DNA from: Tatumella sp. JGM91 | GTDB taxonomy: Bacteria > Pseudomonadota > Gammaproteobacteria > Enterobacterales > Enterobacteriaceae | DNA: 64,000 nt | Assembly: GCF_018257575.1 (NCBI RefSeq) | Contig: NZ_JAERJP010000005.1 | Span: 62,001 to 126,000 of the forward strand | Direction of reading: 5' to 3' | Part shown: in pieces, positions 51,047 through 58,996 of the stretch | Numbering within the stretch: position 1 is the stretch's first letter | Layout: each line of letters begins with the position of its first letter | Program-made: the position numbers and the translations under genes | The notes under the pieces: generated by a model | What the model saw: the letters and a program-made list of their open reading frames with translations, nothing else | Told to the model about the DNA's origin: nothing | The model's database searches: none

Positions 51047-51316
51047 TTACAGATCCAGCTCTATATCACCGACCGGACGGCAGCAGCAGGGCAGTATTTC
51101 ACCCTGTCCGACAAATGCCAGAGGTTTACTGCGGTAGCACACCTGGCCCTTACGCAGTCTGACCCTGCAGGAACCACAGTAACCTTCGCGACACTGATAC
51201 TCGACCGGAAGCTGATGGGCCTCAAGGGCAGTGAGCAAATCAGGGTAGGTATTCTTAGCACATTCGAGCTGCCGCCCCGAACGGCTGAGCGTAATGACCT
51301 CTGGTTTATCCGGCAT
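51047..51316 (-). CDS. yfaE: 2Fe-2S ferredoxin YfaE (diferric-tyrosyl radical maintenance)
   Basis: An 89-residue plant-type ferredoxin that delivers electrons to regenerate the NrdB diferric-tyrosyl radical. The cluster motif is CREGYCGSC with the fourth Cys in ILPCCCRP. It lies 2 nt after nrdB in the nrdA-nrdB-yfaE operon, as in E. coli. Confidence 0.95.
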   Translation of the reverse strand: MPDKPEVITLSRSGRQLECAKNTYPDLLTALEAHQLPVEYQCREGYCGSCRVRLRKGQVCYRSKPLAFVGQGEILPCCCRPVGDIELDL

Positions 51317-51318
51317 GG

Positions 51319-52449
51319 TTACAGCTGGAAGTCGTTAAAATCATCAGCACCGACTTCTGAGTCGATTTGGCCGACTAAATAAGAACTGACTTCCACTTCC
51401 TGCGGAGCGACCTGAACGTTATCTGATACCAGCCAGGAGTTAATCCATGGGATCGGGTTGGAGCGGGTCTGGAATGGCAGATCCAGCCCGACAGCCTGCA
51501 TACGGATATTGGTAATATATTCAATATACTGGCACAGGATATCTTTGTTCAGACCAATCATTGAACCGTCACGGAACAGATATTCTGCCCATTCTTTTTC
51601 CTGAATGGCGGCTTTTTTGAACAGCTCATAACACTGTTGCTGACATTCCGCGGCGATCTCTTTCATTTCCGGGTCATCTTCCCCGCTGCGCATCAGGTTC
51701 AGCATATGCTGGGTACCTGTCAGGTGCAGGGCTTCATCGCGGGCAATCAGGCGGATAATTTTAGCATTACCTTCCATCAGTTCCCGTTCGGCGAAAGCAA
51801 AAGAGCAGGCGAAGCTGACATAAAAACGGATAGCTTCGAGCGCATTTACGCTCATCAGACACAGATAAAGCTGTTTCTTCAGGTTACGCAGGCTGACAAC
51901 GACCTCTTTACCGGCGACCTGGTGAGTACCTTCTCCCAGTAAGTGCCAGTAGCTGCTCATTTCGATTAAATCGTCATAATAGCCGGTAATATCTTCAGCA
52001 CGCTTAAGGATTTGTTCATTAGTCACGATATCATCAAACACCAGTGCCGGGTCTGTGACAATGTTACGGATAATATGGGTGTAAGAACGTGAGTGGATCG
52101 TTTCGGAAAATGCCCAGGTTTCAATCCAGGTTTCCAGTTCAGGGATGGAGACTAACGGCAGCAACGCAACGTTAGGACTGCGGCCCTGGATAGAGTCCAG
52201 CAGAGTCTGATATTTCAGGTTGCTGATAAAGATATGTTTTTCGTGTTCAGGCAGTGACTGATAGTCAATTCTGTCACGGGCAACATCAACTTCTTCCGGA
52301 CGCCAGAAAAAAGAGAGCTGTTTTTCGATCAGCTTTTCAAAAATATCATATTTTTGCTGGTCGTAACGGGCAACGTTGACGGACTGTCCGAAGAACATCG
52401 GTTCTTTTAACTGATCGTTTTTGTTTTGCGAGAATGTAGTGTAGGCCAT
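51319..52449 (-). CDS. nrdB: Class Ia ribonucleotide reductase subunit beta
   Basis: A 376-residue R2 subunit that houses the di-iron centre and tyrosyl radical. Iron-ligand helices are visible ([67 protein letters not shown]). The C-terminus ([12 protein letters not shown]) is the peptide that docks on NrdA. It follows nrdA after an 88-nt gap holding a strong GC-rich hairpin. Confidence 0.97.
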   Translation of the reverse strand: MAYTTFSQNKNDQLKEPMFFGQSVNVARYDQQKYDIFEKLIEKQLSFFWRPEEVDVARDRIDYQSLPEHEKHIFISNLKYQTLLDSIQGRSPNVALLPLVSIPELETWIETWAFSETIHSRSYTHIIRNIVTDPALVFDDIVTNEQILKRAEDITGYYDDLIEMSSYWHLLGEGTHQVAGKEVVVSLRNLKKQLYLCLMSVNALEAIRFYVSFACSFAFAERELMEGNAKIIRLIARDEALHLTGTQHMLNLMRSGEDDPEMKEIAAECQQQCYELFKKAAIQEKEWAEYLFRDGSMIGLNKDILCQYIEYITNIRMQAVGLDLPFQTRSNPIPWINSWLVSDNVQVAPQEVEVSSYLVGQIDSEVGADDFNDFQL

Positions 52450-52501
52450 CAGGAAACATCCGATAAATACTGGCTGACGTTTCAGCGGTTAAAAAGCTAA
52501 A

Positions 52502-52529
52502 GTCAGGGGCCGCCGCGGCGGCTCCTGAC
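52502..52529. repeat. 28-bp GC-rich palindrome between nrdA and nrdB
   Basis: Two 14-nt arms (left GTCAGGGGCCGCCG) pair with no loop and a single G-U. It lies 8 nt after the nrdA stop and ~53 nt before the nrdB start. No T-run follows on the minus strand, so it is more likely an mRNA processing or stability element than a terminator. Confidence 0.6.
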
Positions 52530-52537
52530 GGAAAGGG

Positions 52538-54817
52538 TTAAATCTTGCAGGCGCCGCCTTCACAGCCGTCGTCCGCCGGGGCCAGGTCATCCTGAGCATC
52601 TTCGGCACCGTCACGGGTGTTCTGGTAGTAAAGCGTTTTTACACCAAATTTATAGGCGGTCAGCAGATCTTTCAGTAACTGCTTCATCGGCACCTTGCCG
52701 TTAGCGAAACGGGAAGGGTCGTAGTTGGTATTGGCAGAAATCGACTGATCGACAAATTTCTGCATCACACCGACCAGCTGCAGATATCCGTCATTAGATG
52801 GCATTTCCCACAGCAGTTCATAGTTGTCTTTCAGGGTTTCATAGTCCGGTACGACCTGGCGCAGAATACCGTCTTTCGACGCTTTAATACTGACATGACC
52901 GCGCGGAGGTTCAATACCATTCGTGGCGTTAGAAATCTGCGAAGAGGTTTCTGACGGCATCAGCGCGGACAGGGTTGAGTTACGCAGACCGTGAGTTTTG
53001 ATCGACTCGCGCAGGGACTCCCAGTCCAGATGCAGAGGCTCATCACAGATCGCATTCAGGTCAGCCTTATAAGTGTCGATCGGCAGTACTCCGGCGGCAT
53101 AGGTGGTTTCATTAAACCACGGGCACGCACCCTGTTCTTTAGCCAGTTCATTTGAGGCTTTCAGCAGGTAGTACTGAATCGCTTCAAAGGTTTTATGCGT
53201 CAGGTTATTTGCACTGCCATCGGAATAACGTTTACCGTGTTTCGCCAGGTAGTAAGCAAAGTTGATCACACCTATCCCCAGGGTACGGCGTCCCATGGCC
53301 CCGCGTTGTGCTGCGGGGATCGGGTAGTCCTGGTAGTCCAGCAGGGCATCCAGCGCACGTACTGCCAGGATTGCCAGTTCTTCGAGTTCATCCAGGCTGT
53401 TAATGGCACCCAGGTTGAAGGCAGACAGCGTACAAAGGGCAATCTCGCCATTTTCGTCATTTACGTCATTCAGCGGCCGGGTTGGCAGCGCAATTTCCAG
53501 GCACAGGTTCGACTGACGGACCGGAGCAATGGCCGGATCAAACGGGCTATGGGTATTACAGTGATCAACGTTCTGAATATAAATACGTCCGGTAGACGCA
53601 CGTTCCTGCATCATCAGGGAGAACAGTTCTACCGCTTTAATCCGCTGTTTACGGATGGTGCTGTCCTGCTCGTATTTTACGTACAGACGTTCGAATTCAT
53701 TCTGGTCGGCAAAGAAGGCATCGTACAGACCCGGCACATCAGACGGGCTGAACAGGGTGATATCTTCCCCTTTCAGTAAACGCTGGTACATCAGCTTGTT
53801 GAGCTGTACGCCATAATCCATATGACGGACGCGGTTACCTTCGACACCGCGGTTATTTTTTAACACCAGCAGGCTTTCGACTTCCAGGTGCCATAATGGA
53901 TAAAACAGGGTCGCTGCGCCGCCGCGAACGCCACCCTGAGAACAGGACTTAACCGCAGTCTGGAAATGCTTGTAAAAAGGAATACATCCCGTATGGAAGG
54001 CTTCGCCGCCACGGATCGGGCTGCCCAGCGCACGGATACGGCCAGCGTTAATACCAATACCGGCGCGCTGTGAGACATATTTCACAATCGCACTGGAAGT
54101 AGCATTAATGGAATCAAGACTGTCGCCGCATTCAATTAATACACAGGAGCTGAACTGGCGGGTCGGGGTACGCACACCGGCCATGATCGGCGTAGGTAAC
54201 GAGATCTTAAAGGTCGATACCGCGTCATAAAAACGTCTGATGTAGTCGAGACGGGTGTCACGCGGATAGGCAGAGAACAGGCAAGCCGCAACCAGGATGT
54301 ACAGGAACTGTGCACTCTCGTAAATATCACCGCTGACACGGTTCTGAACCAGGTATTTACCTTCCAGCTGTTTGACCGCAGCATAAGAGAAGGTCATGTC
54401 GCGCCAGTGGTCGATAAAGCTGTCCATCTGAGCAAACTCTTCTGCGGTGTAGTCTTCCAGCAGGTGTGGATCGTACTTACCGCGTTCAACCATTGACGTG
54501 ACATGGTCAAACAGTGCCGGTGGTTCAAACTGTCCGTACGCTTTTTTACGCAGGTGGAAAATAGCCAGTCGGGCTGCCAGGTATTGGTAATCAGGCGCTT
54601 CGCGGGAAATCAGGTCCGCGGCTGCTTTGATAATGGTTTCATGAATATCGGAGGTTCTGATGCCGTCATAAAACTGAATGTGCGAGCGCAGCTCTACCTG
54701 TGAGACCGAGACATTGTGAAGACCTTCCGCTGCCCAGTCGAGTACCCGGTGTATTTTATCGAGATTGATTCGTTCCTGGCTTCCATCGCGTTTCGTAACG
54801 AGCAGACTTTGGTTCAT
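52538..54817 (-). CDS. nrdA: Class Ia ribonucleotide reductase subunit alpha
   Basis: A 759-residue R1 subunit that reduces ribonucleoside diphosphates. The N-terminal ATP-cone (VTKRDGSQERINLDKIHRVLDWAA) gives dATP inhibition. Catalytic parts include the redox cysteine in RQFSSCVLIECGDS, the radical-site NLCLEIALP and the C-terminal swinging-arm cysteines in CEGGACKI. Nearly identical to E. coli NrdA (761 aa). It is the first gene of nrdA-nrdB-yfaE and is preceded by DnaA boxes. Confidence 0.98.
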   Translation of the reverse strand: MNQSLLVTKRDGSQERINLDKIHRVLDWAAEGLHNVSVSQVELRSHIQFYDGIRTSDIHETIIKAAADLISREAPDYQYLAARLAIFHLRKKAYGQFEPPALFDHVTSMVERGKYDPHLLEDYTAEEFAQMDSFIDHWRDMTFSYAAVKQLEGKYLVQNRVSGDIYESAQFLYILVAACLFSAYPRDTRLDYIRRFYDAVSTFKISLPTPIMAGVRTPTRQFSSCVLIECGDSLDSINATSSAIVKYVSQRAGIGINAGRIRALGSPIRGGEAFHTGCIPFYKHFQTAVKSCSQGGVRGGAATLFYPLWHLEVESLLVLKNNRGVEGNRVRHMDYGVQLNKLMYQRLLKGEDITLFSPSDVPGLYDAFFADQNEFERLYVKYEQDSTIRKQRIKAVELFSLMMQERASTGRIYIQNVDHCNTHSPFDPAIAPVRQSNLCLEIALPTRPLNDVNDENGEIALCTLSAFNLGAINSLDELEELAILAVRALDALLDYQDYPIPAAQRGAMGRRTLGIGVINFAYYLAKHGKRYSDGSANNLTHKTFEAIQYYLLKASNELAKEQGACPWFNETTYAAGVLPIDTYKADLNAICDEPLHLDWESLRESIKTHGLRNSTLSALMPSETSSQISNATNGIEPPRGHVSIKASKDGILRQVVPDYETLKDNYELLWEMPSNDGYLQLVGVMQKFVDQSISANTNYDPSRFANGKVPMKQLLKDLLTAYKFGVKTLYYQNTRDGAEDAQDDLAPADDGCEGGACKI

Positions 54818-54870
54818 GTCGCGTTTACCTATCTATGCATTAGTATCAGTGAGTTATATATTTCGTGTAG

Positions 54871-54910
54871 TTATGCACAGTATTCTCATTGTGAATAAAA
54901 CTGTGGATAA
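54871..54910 (-). promoter_or_regulatory. Three DnaA boxes upstream of nrdA
   Basis: Three exact TTATNCACA boxes lie in 40 bp: TTATGCACA at 54871-54879 (plus strand), TTATTCACA at 54890-54898 and TTATCCACA at 54902-54910 (both minus strand). They are 54-93 bp upstream of nrdA. DnaA control of nrdAB through such boxes is established in E. coli. Confidence 0.75.
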
Positions 54911-55243
54911 CCACTACATGTAGGGGGTGTCGATAAAATATATAACAAGATAGGCTGTATTTTAGTGACTTCCGCGGAGTTAACAAGTGCAAAAATAGGG
55001 CGTAATTTGACTTGTAATTTTTGTTTTTTTTCGTAGCCCGCATGATTAAAGGCACCATCTGATGTCAACATTTGGAAGAAAAAAATTCTTTTTATGATCG
55101 GTAGCCGATTTTTCATTCAGGGAGAACCGGGGAAGGCATTTACACTGACAAACGAAATGGTTCAGGAGACAGAGACTGCTTTATTTTCCGGCAGGTTGGT
55201 TTTGTTCTTCTGCCGGAAACTTTTTAAGCATAAAATGCCGGAG
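54911..55243 (-). other. Rest of the ubiG-nrdA intergenic region
   Basis: The remaining ~330 bp upstream of nrdA are AT-rich. Two ATATATA-containing stretches (54851-54868 and 54937-54956) look faintly like NrdR boxes but are ~90 bp apart, not the usual ~31-32 bp. A 10-bp inverted repeat (TTTCCGGCAG with CTGCCGGAAA, 55185-55220) lies after ubiG; it has no T-run in the ubiG direction. No gene is supported. Confidence 0.4.
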
Positions 55244-55981
55244 TTAGGATTTTTCCGGGCAGCTGGTATGTACCATATAGTTGACGTCGACACCATGACC
55301 GAGGCGGAAATGGCTGGTCAGCGGATTATAGTGCAGGCCGATCATGCCTTCTTCGCGTAACGGAGTTTCATCTACCCAGTTCAGCAGCTCCGCAGGACGG
55401 ATAAACTTTTTAATATCGTGGGTGCCGCGCGGTACCATACGTAACAGATACTCTGCACCGAATACCGCCATCAGCCAGGCTTTAGGGTTGCGGTTGATGG
55501 TCGAGAAAAATACCTGCCCGCCGGGTTTCACCAGTCTGGCGCAGGCATGGACCACCGAACGCGGGTCTGGCACATGTTCCAGCATTTCCATACAGGTAAC
55601 AACATCGTATTGTCCTGCAAATTCGCTGGCATGTTCTTCGACCGTACGCTGCACATAATCGACGCTGACGCCACTTTCCAGGGCATGCAGCCGGGCAACT
55701 TGTAAAGGTTCTGCTCCCATATCCAGACCGGTCACCTCAGCCCCTTCGCGGGCCATACTCTCGGCAAGGATCCCGCCGCCACAACCGACATCCAGGACTT
55801 TTTTGCCAAATAACCCGTGGCTGTTCTGGCTGATATAACCGAGACGCAACGGGTTAATACGGTGCAGAGGTTTGAATTCGCCTTCCAAATCCCACCAGCG
55901 GGAGGCGACTGCTTCAAATTTGGCAATCTCCTGATGGTCAACGTTCTGGTTTGACTGATTTTCCTGTGCAGGCATATTCAT
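55244..55981 (-). CDS. ubiG: Ubiquinone biosynthesis O-methyltransferase UbiG
   Basis: A 245-residue SAM-dependent methyltransferase doing both O-methylations of ubiquinone. The SAM motif I is [45 protein letters not shown] and [13 protein letters not shown] are near-identical to E. coli. A hydrophobic/amphipathic stretch ([21 protein letters not shown]) is the membrane-associating region. CAGGAG precedes the ATG by 9 nt. It is divergent from gyrA, as in E. coli. Confidence 0.97.
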   Translation of the reverse strand: MNMPAQENQSNQNVDHQEIAKFEAVASRWWDLEGEFKPLHRINPLRLGYISQNSHGLFGKKVLDVGCGGGILAESMAREGAEVTGLDMGAEPLQVARLHALESGVSVDYVQRTVEEHASEFAGQYDVVTCMEMLEHVPDPRSVVHACARLVKPGGQVFFSTINRNPKAWLMAVFGAEYLLRMVPRGTHDIKKFIRPAELLNWVDETPLREEGMIGLHYNPLTSHFRLGHGVDVNYMVHTSCPEKS

Positions 55982-56152
55982 GGATTACGACTCCTGAAAA
56001 AATTTTACCGAGTATAAACACTTAATCGGCCAGCGGCACCCTTAGTCTGTGGATCTGCATAACTAATCTGATGCTGACGTGCACCGCAGGGTGGTACTGT
56101 GATATGATTCGCCGCCTGAATAGTCGGCAATATCTAGAGGGATATCGGCTCC

Positions 56153-58786
56153 ATGAGCGACTTAGCAAGAGAAATCACACCGGTTAATATCGAGGAAGAA
56201 TTAAAAAATTCTTATCTCGATTATGCCATGTCGGTCATCGTTGGCCGTGCGTTACCTGATGTGCGTGATGGCCTGAAACCAGTACACCGTCGTGTATTGT
56301 TTGCCATGAGCGAGTTAGGTAATGACTGGAACAAAGCCTACAAAAAATCTGCCCGTGTTGTCGGGGATGTGATCGGTAAATATCACCCGCACGGTGACTC
56401 CGCAGTCTATGAAACGATTGTCCGTATGGCACAGCCGTTTTCATTACGTTATATGCTGGTAGACGGGCAGGGTAACTTTGGTTCTATTGACGGTGACTCC
56501 GCCGCGGCGATGCGTTATACGGAAATCCGTATGGCAAAAATCGCCCATGAATTGCTGGCAGACCTGGACAAAGAAACGGTTGATTTTGTGCCTAACTATG
56601 ATGGCACAGAACAAATTCCTGAAGTCATGCCGACAAAGATCCCTAACCTGCTGGTCAATGGTTCGTCAGGTATTGCCGTCGGCATGGCGACCAATATACC
56701 TCCGCACAACCTGAATGAAGTGATTAACGGTTGTCTGGCATTAATCGACGATGGCGATATTACCGTTGAAGGTCTGATGGAGCACATCCCCGGACCGGAC
56801 TTCCCGACGGCAGCGATCATTAATGGTCGTCGTGGCATCGAAGAAGCATACCGTACCGGACGCGGGAAAATTTATATTCGCGGCCGTGGTGAAGTGGAAA
56901 CAGACCCTAAAACCGGACGTGAAACAATTATCGTCCACGAAATACCTTATCAGGTGAACAAAGCCCGGCTGATCGAAAAAATCGCGGAGCTGGTCAAAGA
57001 GAAGCGTATTGAGGGCATCAGTGCGTTGCGTGACGAGTCTGATAAAGACGGTATGCGTATTGTCATTGAAGTGAAACGTGATGCGGTCGGTGAAGTGGTG
57101 CTTAATAACCTCTATTCTCTGACCCAGTTACAGACGTCTTTCGGTATTAATATGGTGGCACTGCATCAGGGCCAGCCAAAAATTATGCCACTGAAAGATA
57201 TTCTGGAAGCGTTTGTCCGTCACCGCCGTGAAGTGGTTACCCGTCGTACCATTTATGAACTGCGTAAAGCGCGTGACCGTGCTCATATTCTTGAAGGGCT
57301 GGCGATTGCTCTGGCGAACATTGATCCGGTGATCGAGATGATCCGCCGCGCACCTTCTCCGGCAGAAGCGAAGGCTGCACTGGTTGCTCAGGGCTGGGCG
57401 CTGGGTAACGTTGCCGTTATGCTGGAAAAAGCCGGCGATGATGCAGCGCGTCCGGAATGGCTGGAACCGGAGTATGGTATCCGTGACGGTGAGTATTACC
57501 TGACAGAACAACAGGCTCAGGCGATCCTCGACCTGCGTCTGCAAAAACTGACCGGTATGGAACATGAAAAACTGCTGGATGAGTACAAGCAGTTACTGAG
57601 TGAAATTGCCGGGCTGATCTTTATCCTGGAAGATGCTAATCGTCTGATGGATGTGATCCGTGAAGAACTGGTTGCGGTCCGTGAGCAGTTTGGTGACGCA
57701 CGCCGCACGGAAATCACTGCCAATTCGGCTGATATTAACATCGAAGATTTGATCAGCCAGGAAGATGTGGTCGTTACTCTGTCGCACCAGGGATATGTAA
57801 AATATCAGCCCCTGACAGACTACGAAGCACAACGCCGTGGTGGTAAAGGTAAATCCGCTGCCAGGATCAAAGAAGAAGACTTTATCGATCGCCTGCTGGT
57901 GGCGAATACCCATGATACCATCCTGTGCTTCTCCAGCCGTGGCCGTCTGTACTGGATGAAAGTGTATCAGTTACCGGAAGCCAGCCGTGGCGCCCGCGGA
58001 CGTCCGATTGTTAACCTGCTGCCACTGGAAGCCAACGAGCGTATTACCGCGATCCTGCCGGTACGTGAGTATGCTGAAGGCCTGAATATCTTTATGGCAA
58101 CCGCCAGCGGGACAGTGAAGAAAACGGCACTGACCGAATTCAGCCGCCCGCGCAGTGCCGGGATCATTGCGGTTAATCTGCGTGATGACGATGAGCTTAT
58201 CGGTGTGGCTTTGACCGACGGTAATGATGAAGCAATGCTGTTCTCTGCTGCCGGTAAAGTGGTCCGTTTCTCCGAACAGGCCGTGCGGGCGATGGGGCGT
58301 ACTGCTTCCGGGGTCCGCGGAATCAAACTGGCAGAAAATGATCGGGTGGTTTCACTGATTATTCCTCGTGAAGACGGGGCTATTCTGACGGTTACCCGTA
58401 ATGGTTATGGTAAACGTACCGCTAACCAGCAGTACCCGACCAAATCCCGTGCCACCCAGGGGGTGATCTCCATCAAAGTGACGGAGCGTAATGGTCCGGT
58501 GATCGGTGCGGTACAGGTTGATGACAGTGACCAGATTATGATGATCACCGATGCCGGCACCCTGGTGAGAACCCGTGTCTCCGAAGTCAGTGTTGTGGGT
58601 CGTAACACCCAGGGCGTAATCCTGATCCGTACGGCTGACGATGAAAATGTTGTCGGTTTGCAGCGTGTTGCTGAACCGGTTGCTGAAGAAGAGCTGGATG
58701 CAATTGATGGTTCGGTGGCCGAAGGCGATGATGATCTGCTTCAGGAACCTGAAACAGATGATGATACAGAGTCTGACGACGAATAA
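56153..58786 (+). CDS. gyrA: DNA gyrase subunit A
   Basis: An 877-residue type II topoisomerase subunit. The N-terminal breakage-reunion domain has the catalytic Tyr in [11 protein letters not shown] and the quinolone-resistance region [19 protein letters not shown]: Ser83 is the susceptible wild type, while residue 87 is Glu rather than the Asp of E. coli. The C-terminal beta-pinwheel carries the GyrA box QRRGGKG, and the tail is highly acidic. It is divergent from ubiG and followed by a terminator. Confidence 0.98.
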   Translation: MSDLAREITPVNIEEELKNSYLDYAMSVIVGRALPDVRDGLKPVHRRVLFAMSELGNDWNKAYKKSARVVGDVIGKYHPHGDSAVYETIVRMAQPFSLRYMLVDGQGNFGSIDGDSAAAMRYTEIRMAKIAHELLADLDKETVDFVPNYDGTEQIPEVMPTKIPNLLVNGSSGIAVGMATNIPPHNLNEVINGCLALIDDGDITVEGLMEHIPGPDFPTAAIINGRRGIEEAYRTGRGKIYIRGRGEVETDPKTGRETIIVHEIPYQVNKARLIEKIAELVKEKRIEGISALRDESDKDGMRIVIEVKRDAVGEVVLNNLYSLTQLQTSFGINMVALHQGQPKIMPLKDILEAFVRHRREVVTRRTIYELRKARDRAHILEGLAIALANIDPVIEMIRRAPSPAEAKAALVAQGWALGNVAVMLEKAGDDAARPEWLEPEYGIRDGEYYLTEQQAQAILDLRLQKLTGMEHEKLLDEYKQLLSEIAGLIFILEDANRLMDVIREELVAVREQFGDARRTEITANSADINIEDLISQEDVVVTLSHQGYVKYQPLTDYEAQRRGGKGKSAARIKEEDFIDRLLVANTHDTILCFSSRGRLYWMKVYQLPEASRGARGRPIVNLLPLEANERITAILPVREYAEGLNIFMATASGTVKKTALTEFSRPRSAGIIAVNLRDDDELIGVALTDGNDEAMLFSAAGKVVRFSEQAVRAMGRTASGVRGIKLAENDRVVSLIIPREDGAILTVTRNGYGKRTANQQYPTKSRATQGVISIKVTERNGPVIGAVQVDDSDQIMMITDAGTLVRTRVSEVSVVGRNTQGVILIRTADDENVVGLQRVAEPVAEEELDAIDGSVAEGDDDLLQEPETDDDTESDDE

Positions 58787-58809
58787 TTTCCCTGCGTTCA
58801 GCAGATAGC

Positions 58810-58841
58810 AAAAGAGGCATCCCTGTGGTGCCTCTTTTTTA
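58810..58841 (+). terminator. Rho-independent terminator of gyrA
   Basis: AAAAGAGGCA and TGCCTCTTTT pair around TCCCTGTGG and end in T residues. It begins 23 nt after the gyrA stop. Confidence 0.9.
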
Positions 58842-58996
58842 TGTCTGTCTGCCGGTGCTTTCGGGGTGGCATCTCTGTAAAATTAAAATGTATGTGATAG
58901 TCTTAAGCCCGTCAGCGGTTGCTGTCACTTTGTACTGATGAGCCGGTTACCCCATTCATCGTTTTGTTCGTTCCGACTTACTGCAGTGAGTTTCCA

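Noticed and set aside
53195-53779. 194-codon open frame on the plus strand opposite nrdA
   Set aside because: Fully inside nrdA, whose protein is near-identical to E. coli NrdA; no ribosome-binding site or recognisable domain in the opposite frame.
54851-54956. Possible NrdR boxes upstream of nrdA
   Set aside because: The two ATATATA-containing stretches are ~90 bp apart and match the 16-bp consensus poorly; NrdR pairs are normally about three helical turns apart.
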